A DNA stretch of 64,000 bases, from positions 7,288,873-7,352,872 of the forward strand of contig CM055107.1 in assembly GCA_029204225.1 (NCBI GenBank). The letters run 5' to 3'. Positions 26,605 to 38,344 of the stretch are shown here, in pieces. This DNA comes from Diphasiastrum complanatum. Its lineage: Eukaryota > Streptophyta > Lycopodiopsida > Lycopodiales > Lycopodiaceae. The notes below the pieces were generated by a model, which did no database searches, was not told the origin of the DNA, and worked only from the letters and a program-made list of their open reading frames with translations. The position numbers and the translations under genes are program-made. How positions within the stretch are numbered: position 1 is the stretch's first letter; the number at the start of each line of letters is the position of its first letter.

Positions 26605-27765
26605 AATCCTTAAAGTGCTATGGAACATCATATAGTGGATCATCAATTATCTTTGGTGGGATCTTAGAAATGTCCTCTACAAATTTGCTTTTTGATGATG
26701 AAGCTTGACTGGAATTTTTTTGGTTTCTTACCAAAGGTTTCATTGGTTGTTTCAGATTTTCACACATTTGGAATTGCTTTCAATCAATCTTACATCGACC
26801 TTTGTTTTGTTTTTTAGCATGAAAAATGTTTGAGTATCTATAGTAGTAGGCATGCATGGATTTTTTTTGTGTTTTTTCTCAAACTAAGTTTTCGTCAATG
26901 ATGCTCAAAACTTCATCATTATGTAAATCCCATTGATAGACTTTTAACTTTGGTCTGTATACACGAGAATTTATTGGTTGTGAATGTTGTACCTGAGCCA
27001 ATGAGGGAGTTTAATCTCTTTCGGTATACGACATCTTCCTAAACTTTTTGGATCCAGCAAATGGACAAGCTGGTCGTCAGATAACTCATCTTCTCCCACA
27101 GTAAGAATGTCATCCTGACTGGTGGATATTTTAGTAGAAAAAGTATTTTCAGATATCCACTCAATAGGGAGTGTATCTATCATATATAAAGGCATGATGG
27201 GAGTGTTGATATCCGTGGAGTTTATAGTTATATCGAGTGGGTCCTCTTCCTAAACTCTTGTTCACAAAGAGTACCATTGACATCGGTAAAGCATGAACCC
27301 AGTTAATGATATCAATACTCTGCATGTAATGACTCTTTATGGTTGAATCGACACTTTTTGGGTCATCATAGGTAGTAGAAGACCAATCATTTTCAATTCG
27401 TGCAGGCTTTATTTTTTCGGTGGCATCGATAGAGATTCTCTTGTCTCTGTTGCCGAAGACTATCTTGTTTTTCTTCCAATCTTGAATCACTCTGGCCATT
27501 TCTAACCAAGACATTCCAAAAAGAAATTTATAGGTGTGTGGTTCATCATGAAAGTTTAGTACAATACACTCTATGGTGAAATTCAAACCTACAATTTTAA
27601 TCGGTAAATTATGTGACATACAAGCATCATCATTCTTTGGTCAGCCATTCATAACTTGTACTTAGGCTTTTCTACTGTGGATATTCCCCATGCCTTTGCT
27701 AAGGACAAGGTGATAATATTCAGTCCAGACCCACTATCGAGAATGGCTTGTATGGATGGATAGGA
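26605..27765 (-). pseudogene. gypsy aspartic protease and linker (broken)
   Basis: The catalytic Asp-Ser-Gly is encoded at 27738-27730, in a context reading AILDSGSGLNII. The frame 27619-27161 continues with IKIVGLNFTIECIVLNF and KFLFGMSWLEMARVIQDWKK, the retropepsin C-terminal part. A linker of about 300 codons before RT contains one more open frame (27195-26971) without a recognised motif. Known role: processing of Gag-Pol. Stops interrupt the stretch. Confidence 0.8.
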
Positions 27766-28200
27766 TTTGTAGTGCACAGGTAAGGTGATGATGTTACCTT
27801 TAGCAACACAAATGAAGTAAGCTCATGTCTACACTATGAACCACCTCATTGTTTTTCAGTTGTCTCAACTTATCTGGTATATCAAGCTGTTGGGAGCTGT
27901 GCAATACGGCATCCTACAGGGGTTTCAAAAAGTTGATGGCCATGTAGAAGGGCATGATGATTTGTGCTTGTAAGAGATTGAAAAAAATCTCTATTCCTCA
28001 TGGTGGTTGCCCCTGCATAGGTAGCTGGGCAATGGCGAAGCAGAAATCCTCTCTTCATCTCTATCCAACTCATCTCGAAATTCATGGTATTGCCTTTGAG
28101 CTTCTACAGGGTCAAGTTAGGATTGTGGAATCATGGAAGTATTGGCACTAGGTTGTGGTTGTGCTGGGTCCTTATTCTGATCTAAGGTCCTTTGTTGTGC

Positions 28201-29137
28201 TCATGTGACAGCAAGCAACAGCTCTTCAGATATCCTATATGCTAGAACTATCTTTTTGGTTTGGTTAGGGCAATATTTATAGCAATGTTTTCTAATAAAA
28301 TTAGCACATTCAATGACAGATTGATATTGTAGTCTACATTCACTTTGAAGGTGAGTGGTTTCTCTACATACAAAGCATCTCTTCTTAAGGGCTGAAGGAA
28401 AAATTGCATAAGCCTCTTGGTTGGTTTGACTAGGCTGCTCCTCCAAATAATATTGATCGTTCAGATAGGAGGTAGATGCCTCATCTACGTATGTGTTATT
28501 AGTGCCTTCATCATAAATAGATTCATCGGTTGTGGTATCATAAGAAGAATTATCTACCAAATTGGCCTATATATGAGGTCGGTTTTGTTGGTTGGGCAGA
28601 TCCTCTTGGATCTAGGAGTGCCAATCTTTGTTGTTGTGCAGGTGGGTGTTGTCTTGGCAAGTCCTGAACTTGCACTGGACTCATATAATGTGGGTTATAT
28701 TGAGCTTATGCTTGGCCTCGTGGTGCATATTGTTGTGGTCTAGAATATTGCATGTTGCATGGGTTGTACCTACAGCTTGATGTGGCATGGGTTTTTGTGT
28801 CACAAAGTATACAATGCTACGTTTCATATGGTCTGTGTGATGGACACTCATTACCGGTATGTGCACCACCACATTGTGGTCACCAGGTGTTTTCACGCCT
28901 ATGAATAGCATTACCAGATGGAAATTGCCTTGGGAACTGACTTTGAATAGACTTTAAGACTTGTTGAAACTCTTTGTTGAGTTTCTCCATTTGTTGTTGA
29001 TGTTGTTGATTCATCAACTCGAATTGAGATTTCCATACTTGGTCTGAATCTCTTGTCTCACTTGGACAATTTTCATTAAAAATATGGTGAGCTCTTTTTT
29101 CTTTATGGTCCTCATCATCCAATAAGTAAAAAAACAC
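28201..29137 (-). pseudogene. gypsy gag with CCHC zinc knuckle (broken)
   Basis: The frame 29137-28880 is Gln/Glu-rich and likely helical (NQQHQQQMEKLNKEFQ). After a Pro/Gln-rich stretch, the frame 28560-28201 contains CFVCRETTHLQSEC at 28377-28336, a C-x2-C-x4-H-x4-C knuckle lacking the usual Gly before His. Known role: capsid formation and RNA packaging. Two frame changes are visible. The 5' end of gag and its LTR are absent. Confidence 0.75.
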
Positions 29138-29198
29138 CCTTTGTCTTCTTCTCGAATGGCATCGGACATGTCGGATTTAAGAGTATGATACTCTTCAC

Positions 29199-30425
29199 TG
29201 TCAAAGTACAGCAAAAAGGACCAAGAATGGATCCAAATCCGATCCACAAGTGTGATTGGGTGTTAGATTAGATTGATTTACCAATCTACACAAGATTAGA
29301 TAGCACTAGATCAAATCTACATCAACAAATCTAACAAGAACAATCAAATATGATCAAAACTTGTACTTGCTGGTTTCACACGTGTGAAGACCTGTCAAAG
29401 TACGGACTACCAGCAAATGATGAAGTACACTAAGGTTAGAAACCATTAGAAGCATAAAATCACAAGACAAATGGAGAGATTACTCAAGAAATGCACCAAA
29501 ACCAGGATTTAGCTTTCTTGTCAATTATAGCCAAATGAGCCACCATATATACACAAGAGCTGATGCTTACTCAGCTAATTTGGCACGTGTGAGAGTGGCT
29601 ACTCATCAAAGGATCCACCAATAATTATCACTATGGCACATGGACCAAGTTTCCTAACTTATAGCCACCTCCCTTGATTTTAGGCAATTTTCCTAATTTA
29701 TAGGGACTTGCACAAATATCTACTACAAGTTGAATCTCACCTACTACTGATGTTTTCACACATGTGAGCAGTCCTGGGCACGTGTGAGATCACTCCTATC
29801 CATGTGAAATAGCTTTTCCTACCAGTAAAATGATGCCAAGTGGCATATAGCTAGAAAACTAGATTTTGGCCATTTTAGCCACTCATTAGGGGAGTTTTGA
29901 GCTCCATAAAGACCCTTTAGGAATTCATGCAAGATGTAGTTTATATTATTAAAATATTATAACACTGATACTTTTGACTTGCCATAACTTTTTAATCGTA
30001 GCTCAAAACTATGTCATCTAACATATCATTGGAAAGCCCTTGTTGAGTACTTTCCAATGCACCAAACTCTGCTAAATTGGACTTACCACTAAAAAGTTAT
30101 GCCATTTTTAGTGTGGACTCAAAATGTGGACTCAAAAAGTTACGTTACGTAGATTTCAAATTTGAGTGTTTTGATTGGTCCATGTGTAAGAAAAAATTGA
30201 GAAAAAAATATAAAAAGAATCTTTACAAAGGGTCTTTTTTGGATTTAGAACTCCTCTAATGAGATCTCAAATGAAATGGTAGGTACAAACTATATGACTC
30301 ATCTAAATGATAAATGCATTTATTTCACACGTGGAAACAGGCTCCACACATGTCTAATGATGATATGTACTACTCATAATGGTATTTACAAGATTTGATC
30401 AAGTTAGCTTTTCCCAATTTTAACA
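29199..30425 (-). repeat. LTR, 1227 bp (family C)
   Basis: On the minus strand it starts TGTTAAAATTGGGAAAAGC and ends TACTTTGACA, with TG...CA termini. A purine run (GAGGAGGAG on minus) abuts its right edge at 30426-30434, as expected for the polypurine tract next to a 3' LTR, so the internal region lies to the right. A TATA-like TGTATATATGG lies near 29544. Several blocks match the plus-strand LTR at about 34690-35466. The 5-bp flanks differ (TTCAC versus CTCCT), so it is not a solo LTR with target duplications. It carries several CACACGTGTG-type palindromes. Confidence 0.75.
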
Positions 30426-30654
30426 CTCCTCCTCAAAACTAACTTGATAAAAATATGATGATATTGAGATTGACTCCATGGGCTGAATTGGTCTTCAAAT
30501 ATGGATTCTTGCTGGTTCAAAGGTGTGAAGATCACCCAATGAGCTTGACGTCGATCCGAAATCACCGTATCCATGATAATGCCTCTTTGATGTTGACTTT
30601 TTTGATGAACTTGAGAGCTTTGCACCATTCTAGCACCTCTTTCATTGATTTGTT

Positions 30655-31974
30655 TCATCCTTGAAGCATATGGTTGATCCAAAAGCTCCTCCTCCTTGAA
30701 AATAGCTGCAACTCCATGAGAAAATAAAGAGTCCTTCTTGACTCATGAGGATCACAAAGATCCAACATCATGTTACCAAGATCTCGAGGATTAGGCTCAT
30801 CAACATTGGCAAGACTATGCATGCTATAGTAACAAAGAGTTTGTATCATATCTTCATGCTTGGTTTCCATGCTAATCTCAGATCTAATGAGGCTAGATAC
30901 TTCATTATGGAGATAAGTTTCCTTAGAGGATGATTCATTTTCTCTCATAAAGAGTTTACAATTTGCCTCAATACATGAAAAAAGACAATTTTTCACACTA
31001 TGAGTGGACAAATCACTCTTGCTCTTGCGAGACTCAAGAGCATACATTTGAAGAAATAACCATTTGCTTTCTAATTGATCTAAAATCAATTTCCAATCAT
31101 TAAGAACATCAAGTATGTTCTCAATAGAGACATCATACTCAACTAGTATGGCTTTACTCCAACTTTGAGATGCAAAAGTCTCACTAAAGCAAATTGATTC
31201 ACCAAATGACATAAGAGAAACAAGCATGAGATGTATACTACTTGAAATGTGCTCCTCTTTCCCTTGAAATGTGAGCCATATGAGCTCAACCATGTCTCTT
31301 GATATTCTTCTTGGAATCATAACTTGAGAAGGACTCTCCTCCTCAATCCTTGGCACACTTGAATTTTGAGATGACTCCTCAAGATCAACTTCTTGGTGCT
31401 CCTCTTTGATGGAAATCCAAGACCTCCATTTCTCAAAATGATCACAACAAACATGATCATATAATGTGCACTTCATATGATCATCAACATTACTTATGCT
31501 AGAAACATAAGTCCAAAAATCACCACAACTTGGCATGATTTTTCTAATATTGAAATCAAGAAGTATTTCCATCTCAATAAGGCTAACTACTTGCTTATGG
31601 ATATAAGTGTCCACTTTGGATGCTTCACTTATTCTCATAAGAAGTTTACAACTTGCCTTTAAAATTGAAAATTTACAATCTTCAACATTATGAATGAACA
31701 CATCATTCATGATCTTATTGAAACCAACAAAAAATACATTATGAAGACATTTCCATTTCCTTGACTTCATATTCAATGTAAGTTTACAAGGAAAACATGC
31801 TTTGCTATCTATTAAGGCATCACACTCAACTAGTAATGCCTTAATCCACCTTTGAGATACAAAAATCTCTTCAAAGCAAAATAGTTCTTCATAAGATTTC
31901 AAGAGAGCATAAATGAAACTATTTTCATTTTGTGATTGCTCCTCCTTAATCTTTCTTGGTTTCTCTTGGATCAT
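30655..31974 (-). CDS. unknown 439-aa protein with two homologous halves
   Basis: I do not recognise this family. The ATG at 31974 opens 439 uninterrupted codons, the longest intact reading frame of the window. Residues about 20-200 and 245-420 align with each other: SQRWIKALLVECDALI against SQSWSKAILVEYDVSI, CKFSILKASCKLLM against CLFSCIEANCKLFM, and TYIHKQVVSLIEMEI against TYLHNEVSSLIRSEI. The repeat is also visible in the DNA. It is rich in Glu, Ser, Cys and Trp, with no membrane segment or signal peptide. It ends about 230 bp before a 3' LTR on the same strand, so it sits in the internal region of an LTR element where pol would normally be. Open-frame-like residues (MKEVLEWCKAL) continue after the TGA. 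It could be a captured host gene, an extra retroelement ORF, or a decaying structural protein. No known catalytic motif is visible. Confidence 0.6.
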   Translation of the reverse strand: MIQEKPRKIKEEQSQNENSFIYALLKSYEELFCFEEIFVSQRWIKALLVECDALIDSKACFPCKLTLNMKSRKWKCLHNVFFVGFNKIMNDVFIHNVEDCKFSILKASCKLLMRISEASKVDTYIHKQVVSLIEMEILLDFNIRKIMPSCGDFWTYVSSISNVDDHMKCTLYDHVCCDHFEKWRSWISIKEEHQEVDLEESSQNSSVPRIEEESPSQVMIPRRISRDMVELIWLTFQGKEEHISSSIHLMLVSLMSFGESICFSETFASQSWSKAILVEYDVSIENILDVLNDWKLILDQLESKWLFLQMYALESRKSKSDLSTHSVKNCLFSCIEANCKLFMRENESSSKETYLHNEVSSLIRSEISMETKHEDMIQTLCYYSMHSLANVDEPNPRDLGNMMLDLCDPHESRRTLYFLMELQLFSRRRSFWINHMLQG

Positions 31975-33615
31975 AACACATATTAAACACGAAGTATTAC
32001 AAGGAAAATGTGTTATAAGAAAGATCTTACCATTATTGCTTGAAGAGATTTATTCAATACAATTTAAACAAATAGACAAGTGGATTGTGAAATACAAGAA
32101 GTCAAAAAGAAAAGAAATTTGGCATTAAATGCAGAAAAGAAAAATATTAATAAAGGAAAAATAATAGGACATTATCTTGTGCTAGTACAAAACATACAAT
32201 TCCATGTAGACATATAATGCGCATCACTTTTGTGTTGAGAGTGTTGACAACAAACAACTCACATACACACCTAATAATGCACATTTGACTGTAATAAAAT
32301 GGTGAACTTTTAACAATTGAGTCGATGAAGTACGAATGACACATACATGATTTAAGGTGATCTAGACTACATCAACACACTTCGACATATTTACGAGGTC
32401 GATTATGGAAGTAAGATAAAGTACATCATTTTTTTATGTGAAATGGTTTAAGGCCAACTATTGTAACAACAATGGCATGGTTACCAATGATGTGTCTAAG
32501 GTCTTTGCAATTGACTCAACAAAAGTGATACTTGTGGACTGATATTGCTTTGACCGTCTTTTGCAATTTGTATTATAAATTGGATGACATCACTCTAAAT
32601 TCATAAATATGATGTCGCATTATGTATTGGTCTAACTTCGTAACTTTTTTGTGTTGTAGATCATATTTCATTTAGGTCGACTATTTTCAATGGTTGTATG
32701 TCATCCACGTTGATGCAAGAAAACGAAATGTATATGAGAGAAGATATATCACATCAGATATGACAAACAATGTTCATGAGGATATTACATCTCTTATGAA
32801 ATTGGTAGAGTCCAAATCCTTGTTTTAAGCTCCAATCCTTGATCCAAGCTCCATATGATGATGCAGAAAGGACTAAAGACAAAATACAAATTGAAAATAC
32901 AAACATAGAAAGACCAAGCGAGGTTGCTATGTTTTGATGATGATTGGCTAGAGGAAGTTCCATTTTACGTGAAAAGGACTCAAGAAAATATCACAAGTCA
33001 AAATGACAAAATACGAACGTAGAAAGACAATCATAATTGAGAAATTTTTAAATTGCTTGACATCAAGGCTATGAAAAACACTTACTTCCAACTAGTCAAG
33101 CTACTTCTGTGTGCGTGCTTGTCAATAGCTTAGTATTCAGATTAAAACATTGTTTTGAATTTTTCTATAAATTTGGGGACGAATTTTATAGACTTGTTAT
33201 TATTCTTTTGCTTTCATTTATGTTACGGCATATTATCTAAAGTTTCATCTAGTTGAATAGCGAGCAAATAACTTGTTAACTATGGTATACGCTAAGAAAT
33301 ATCATGATAATGTCTAACTTAATTCTATGACTCAACATTTTTAGAATCTCTTAACCCATGAACAATGGTGTATGAGGGACTAAAAGGTTGAAACTGACAA
33401 TACAAGACTCGAAGTCTGTTCTTTATACACCCAATGATGGTGACGCTTCAATGCCTTTGATATACACTTACACAACCATAGGCTCTCATATGCAGACTTA
33501 TAAAGGACTATGCTTTTGTTAAGAAATATGGTCTCAGATATAAAACAAAAATTTTAATTTTTTTTTAAAAGTTTTTTAAATTACAATTGTTGTATCAAGA
33601 AAAATATTTTTCAAA
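31975..33615. other. no gene recognised
   Basis: AT-rich DNA with only short chance frames. The part next to 31975 may be leader of the element carrying the 439-aa ORF, but I found no primer site or second LTR in the right orientation. Confidence 0.4.
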
Positions 33616-33619
33616 TTAT

Positions 33620-34680
33620 GACAAGGTGCCCTTGAAAAACCGACATTGTCCTTAAAATCACGAAAGTGTCTTTTGGCAAAATGCGAAGGCCTACAGCATG
33701 AAGGCACTGTGCAACGGATAGAAGACGGCTAATTCACAGTGACACGATCCTTGACTCCTCAGGATCAAACTTTCTAGCATGGAAGGTGAAGACTGAAAGG
33801 AGAAGGTTTATGGCCTTGGGTTGATGGCACAGAAGAGATGCCCACAACCACTGGCAAAGAGCTATGAAAATGGAAAGAAAGAAACGACAAGGCAGTAGCC
33901 GTCCTATCTTCCTTCATCGAAGACAGCTTGACACTTGATCTAGCCACACTCTCCAATGCAAGGGAAATGTGGGCTACTTTGCTGACCAGATTTCAAACGA
34001 AATCACGAAGCCAAATTATGCTTCTTGAAGATCAGCTGACCAATCTGAGATGGGATGGTAAAGACCTCACCTCCTTCATCAAAAGAATGAAGGACTTGTT
34101 CCTCTCGCTACACAATTCTGGAATAGAGAATGCAGTCTCAGCAGAGAAGAAGTTCACATACACACTGCAAGCTCTACCAAGATCGTTTCAAACGACCCGA
34201 ACATTACTTGCCAAAGATCCACAGATGACCCTTGAGAAGGCTGTAGTCGAGATCAGAGAAGAGGTGAAAGCCCATGAACACCTTGATGACAAGGATAACT
34301 CTGATCAAGCTTTCTACAGCAACAAAGAGAAGCAGAAGAAGAATTTCAAGATTGAAGGTAGCAGTCAGAGGGAGCCAAAGAAGGCAAATGAAAGAGCAGA
34401 ACTAAACCGAGATAGCAGAATTGTGATAAGAAGACCTGCACGAGGTGCACACGAGAAGGCCACACCGTTGATAAGTGCTGGCTCAATCCAAAGATAGAGT
34501 GCATAAACTGTCACAAAAAGGGTCACACAGCCATTGACTGCAATCAAAATCCCAGAAACAAGAAAGCTCAGAGCAGATGGGAGAGCGACAATAGCTCATC
34601 ATACGTGGAGGAACCAGAGTCCTCCAAGATGGCCGAAGACAGGGCCAACAACAGCAAGAATGTGAAAAGTACAAAAATAA
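33620..34680 (+). mobile_element. copia 5' fragment: leader plus gag (family A)
   Basis: The block 33625-33720 (AAGGTGCCCTTGAAAAA, CGAAAGTGTCTTTTGGCAAA, GTGCAACGGA) matches the reverse strand of about 37260-37375, which lies 3' of the family A RNase H on the minus strand. Shared sequence before gag and after pol is what an LTR or its flanking untranslated region would give. It is followed by gag and ends near 34680, where a different LTR starts. Confidence 0.65.
33765..34660 (+). pseudogene. copia gag with two CCHC knuckles (one frameshift)
   Basis: The frame from about 33765 runs, with early breaks, through VAVLSSFIEDSLTLDLATL and MWATLLTRFQTKSRSQIMLL (UBN2-type gag) up to about 34420. It then shifts: the frame at 34437-34554 reads CTRCTREGHTVDKC and CINCHKKGHTAIDC, two C-x2-C-x4-H-x4-C zinc knuckles. 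The longest open frame (33928-34497) misses both because of the shift between about 34415 and 34437. Known role: nucleocapsid and RNA packaging. Confidence 0.85.
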
Positions 34681-34689
34681 GCTTGGTAG

Positions 34690-35466
34690 AGGCCAAAAAT
34701 CTTGTATATGGGATAGACACACATGTGTGGAGCTTGTTCCCACGTGTGAAACTAGTGTACTTTTCATGTACCATAATCATATATGTTGTACATATGATTT
34801 AATTCAAGTTCTAGTGGCTAAAATGGCCAAAAACTAGTTTTCTAGAGATATGACACATGGCACCAATCTAATGATTGCATGAGCCAAATATTTTGAATAG
34901 GTGTCACATCCCATGTGTAGAGGACAGCTCACACGTGTGGAAATAGCTGAAGTAGACGAGTTTTTGCTTCTATAAGATTTCCATGAAGATCTCCATATAG
35001 TAGGAAAATAGACCAAAAATGCCCAAAATGGAAAGTTTTGATCCAAGTGTCAAATTGCATGATGGTGACAAGGCATCCTCACACGTGTGAGATCTGATGC
35101 ATGATCAGTACCTCGAGCTCCAAAAATGTATATATAGAGGCTTATTTGGCCATAATCAATGTAAGACACCAATCTAGGTTTTGGAAGCAATTTTGAGTGA
35201 TTCTCTCCATTTGTCTACATTCGTTTTGATTGTTTTGAGGTGCTATCAATGTGTACTTGATTTTCAGGTTGGAGTCTGTACTCAGACAGTGTTTCACACA
35301 TGTGAAACCAGAAAGTACACCTACCTTCAATTAATGAGTGTTCTTGTTAGGATTTTGTGTCTAGAATTGATCTAGATTGATCTTAATCTCGATAGATCAA
35401 GTAATCTGACAACCAATCCCTGAGGATCAGATTAGGATCCACTCTTGGTCCTTTTTGTACTTTTTT
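34690..35466 (+). repeat. LTR of copia family C, plus orientation
   Basis: Blocks match the minus-strand LTR at 29199-30425 (ACATGTGTGGAGC, CCACGTGTGAAA, GTGGCTAAAATGGCCAAAA, TCTCTCCATTTGTCT, TTCTTGTTAGGATT, TCTTGGTCCTTTTTG). Its 3' end is fixed by the primer site at 35467. The left edge is approximate (34665-34700). It is shorter than the other copy because it lacks an interior block. A TATA box (TGTATATATAGAGG) lies near 35128-35141. It contains the palindromes CACACATGTGTG, CACACGTGTG and TCACACGTGTGA. Confidence 0.75.
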
Positions 35467-35479
35467 TGGTATTAGAGCC
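35467..35479 (+). other. primer binding site (initiator Met-tRNA)
   Basis: TGGTATTAGAGCC follows the LTR end directly and differs from the common TGGTATCAGAGC by one base. It sets the LTR boundary and the plus orientation of the element. The gag start follows at 36067 after a leader of about 590 bp. Confidence 0.8.
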
Positions 35480-36066
35480 TAGTACAAGAGGTTTTGTTGA
35501 AATTGATAGGGTTAATCCAAATCAAAGCCAAAATTAGCAGTTTTTTGGAAACTAGTCAAATTTTGTGTAGTGAGTTGGATTTGATAGCTATCCTCAAAAT
35601 TTTTGGTCCAGATCTTGTTGTGGGCTGTAGGAACCCTTTTCACACGTGTGAGGCCATACATCTCTGTTTTTGACTGAGAAATTCCAAAAATTTGTAGAAT
35701 TTGACTCACAAACCCAATTTGAGTGATTTTTGGTGCAAAATCAAGCATTTTCTATAGTGAATCTAATGCCTTGATTAGTTCTTGGATTAGATCAGCCAAA
35801 AAATTAAAATTGAAGCTTGAATTAAGTGCACTAATTGATCTTCTCTGATTTTTTTTTTTTTGGTTGAGGTTGAAGAGAGAGATTGCTAAAAATCATAGAT
35901 TAAGGAGTGATTTGCAAGTTTGAGACTAGAATCCAAATTTCCATCATTCTAGATTGGTTCATGAGTGATAGGATTGAGTCTATAAGCTTTCTAAATTGCT
36001 AGAAGACTTAAGTTTAGATCTCTTAGAGAAACCATAAGAGTTTCTAGTGCTTTTTCACATTAAAAA

Positions 36067-36645
36067 ATGGCATCAATGGGTGGTTTTTTGCTTGAAGCTA
36101 GTGAAAGACTTACATCCACTAATTGTGCTACTTGGATAGTTCGAATGGAGTCTTTGCTTGTACTTCATGATCTTTTATGACATAGTACTTGAGGTGGAAG
36201 TAGAACCTCAAGGACGAGTTGAATTGGCTAAGTACAAAAAGAGATGTAGAGTTGCATTACACTACATAAAAATGAATGTAAGTAATGAACTTTTGAAAGA
36301 AATATCATCTTGTACCACATCCAAAGAGGCATGGGATTCATTAAAAGCCATGTATGGATCCAAGAACACTTCAAGGATACTCATGCTTAGGAATTAAATC
36401 CTTCAAAGCATGAAAGGAAGTAGTGAAAGTGCCCAAAATTATGTCTTTAGGATCAAATCTTTGAATAAGGAGTTGTCTTCTATAGATGATAAAATCAAAG
36501 ATGATGAATTAGTTCAAATCATTTTGAATGGATTAGGAGATGATTATTCCAATCTTGTACAAACCTTTGCTATTCAAGATTCTCTTTCTAGTATTGAAAA
36601 ACTTCAAAGTGTGCTTGTTAGTGACGAAGCGAAACGAAATGAAAC
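36067..36645 (+). pseudogene. copia gag N-terminal part (one frameshift, one stop)
   Basis: The ATG at 36067 opens MASMGGFLLEASERL, matching the gag of the element at 53047-59019 (MASVGGYLLEASERL). The frame shifts near 36172, continues through VEPQGRVELAKYKKRC and SCTTSKEAWDSLKAMYGSKN, and stops at TAA (36395-36397) right after LRN. It then continues open with ILQSMKGSSESAQNYVFRIK and ends near 36645. The stop falls at the same codon as the TAG in the other copy. It is cut off before the zinc knuckle. Confidence 0.88.
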
Positions 36646-36699
36646 AAATCGTGCTCTGCCACCACTGATGGGAGTGAAACAGCTCCGCTGATGGGAGTT

Positions 36700-37735
36700 T
36701 GTGACATTCCCGTTGATGAAGGCCGGATAGAGTCGACTTGGCAAGAGTAGCTACTACTACTGACTGTGGTCTAATTCTCTTCCAAGCCCCAGATCGCTTC
36801 TGATGATCTGTTGTAAAAATTAAACTTGTCAACAACAGATAATGTTGAGTAAAACAATAGTGAAAATTTATCTATTGCTAGCATGCATTCCAATATTGCA
36901 GATTATACACATCACATAATAGAGCATTGAGAAAATTGCTTCTATTATCAGAACTGAATTTACAATATTTTTCTTGAGCACTGTCTGTTTCCCATATCAG
37001 TGCGTTGGCGCGAGAGAAATGTTCTCTCTCACAAATAATATGACTAGCTACTGCTAATCTGTAAACTCACTCTGGAGCTATCTCATACTTTTACAGTTCT
37101 GTCTACTCTGTGTCCGTGACTGTCTGCTTATATATGCATCCTTCGTTGATCCTTTTTATGCGATCAATCCAGAGAATTGATTAAGTTAAAAAATCTAATG
37201 AAAAGAAATGCATTAGGCTTAATTTAAACTGATTCCAGTTTTCTATCTCTGTCCTTCGTGCATTAGCTGCCTTCTGTCCGTTGCATAGTGCCTTCACGTT
37301 GCAGACCTTCACATTTTGCCAAAAGACACTTTCGCGATTTTAAGAGCAGTGTCGCTTTTTCAAGGGCACCTTCACTTTTATCCGGAAGGCATTTGACGAC
37401 AGTGTCGCTTTTTCTCAAAAGGCAAAAACATAAAACATTTCTAAGGCATTTTTAAGACAGCGATAGTGTCGCTTTCTCCCGAAGGGTGAAAAAGCTGACA
37501 GTGTTGCTTTTTCTCGAAATGTGAAAAACGTGACAATAGGCCAGAAAATATTTCTAAGGGTTTTTGACTTAGAGTTGAATTTTTCTCATGACCCAAAAAT
37601 ACGAACTGTGTGATGAAACAGTTCAAAAATGTTGTGCGAAATATAGTTCAAAATACAACAGTCAGGAAAAAAAAAAAAAGCAAAGAAAAAACTAAGAAAA
37701 ATGCTAAGGCTTTGAAAGATAGAAACTCTCAGTTT
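36700..37735 (-). repeat. 3' non-coding and LTR region of family A copy 2
   Basis: It lies immediately 3' of the minus-strand RNase H remnant. The block 37260-37375 is shared in inverse orientation with 33625-33720, ahead of a family A gag. Within it, the motif AGTGTCGCTTTTTC recurs at about 37347, 37400, 37464 and 37498. LTR ends could not be fixed. Confidence 0.5.
37340..37530. repeat. four spaced copies of a GTGTCGCTTTTTC motif
   Basis: Copies at about 37347, 37400, 37464 and 37498, in the same orientation, are followed by similar AAGGG/AAAAGGC/GAAGGGTG text. The spacing of 53, 64 and 34 bp is irregular. Related text (GCGACACTGCCC) occurs near 43100. Confidence 0.6.
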
Positions 37736-38341
37736 CTTCAGCTCCCTCTCAAAGCTGATATTTTTTTATTTCTAGACTTGCACGTTGCTTCTCAAAAATT
37801 GCCTTGTCAAGAGGCTTTGTGAACAAACTCGGCCTGTCTTTCTCAACCAGATCTCTAATCATGATATCTGATAGCAATGTGTTTCGTCCTAGAATGAAAT
37901 ACTGGATCCTTCGTCAGATGAATGGCAAATGTGTTATCCATGAATAGTAGCAGTGCCCTCGTTGGAGTTCCCTCCCAGTCCGTCAAGGAACTGCTTGAGC
38001 CATGTAAGCTCGTTCGCCATCTTGGTTGCTGTAACATACTCTGCTTCACAAGATGATTACACAGTTACGGTCTACTTCCTGCTGATCCATATCACAGCTG
38101 CACCAGCTGCTATTGTGCATCCTCTTGATGCCCAACTTGCATCGCTGTAGGATTTGATCTGGAATCCTTCATGCTGAGAGAAACACAACCCATAATCTTT
38201 CGTCTGTTGAAGGTACTGTAGAATTCTCTTGGTTATCTTCCAGTGCATAGGGCCTGGATTGATATTAAACTGGCACATTCTGAAAACTGCATAAGCAATG
38301 CCTACCTTTCTGAATAGCACATGTGCTTGTAGTGCCGCCAC
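37735..38341 (-). pseudogene. copia RNase H and pol end, family A copy 2 (broken)
   Basis: The reading VFRMCQFNINPGPMHWKITK, RILQYLQQTKDYGLCFS, SYSDASWASRGCTIAAGAAV, WISRK and then, past a stop, SSCEAEYVTA matches 951-547 almost residue for residue. The end, with the FEGELKKL-type tail, matches the end of copy 1 near 250. Several stops and frame changes are present. The match begins abruptly at 38341, so the rest of pol is missing. Confidence 0.88.
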
Positions 38342-38344
38342 CGC

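Larger units (their letters stand above)
24115..29137 (-). mobile_element. Ty3/gypsy element, internal region without recognised LTRs
   Basis: Reading leftward: gag (about 29137-28200), protease (about 27760-27450), RT (26602-25700), RNase H (25540-25150) and integrase (about 24954-24120) occur in gypsy order. Stops and frame changes divide it into about ten pieces, but most catalytic residues are still visible. The integrase match stops near 24120 at a PVELR-like end, where the CGGATGCA field begins. On the right it meets an unrelated LTR at 29199. No chromodomain was seen. Confidence 0.88.

Noticed and set aside
24115-29137. Endogenous pararetrovirus (caulimovirid) as an alternative to gypsy
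   Set aside because: An integrase with the D-D-E region and gypsy domain order is present and no movement protein was seen.
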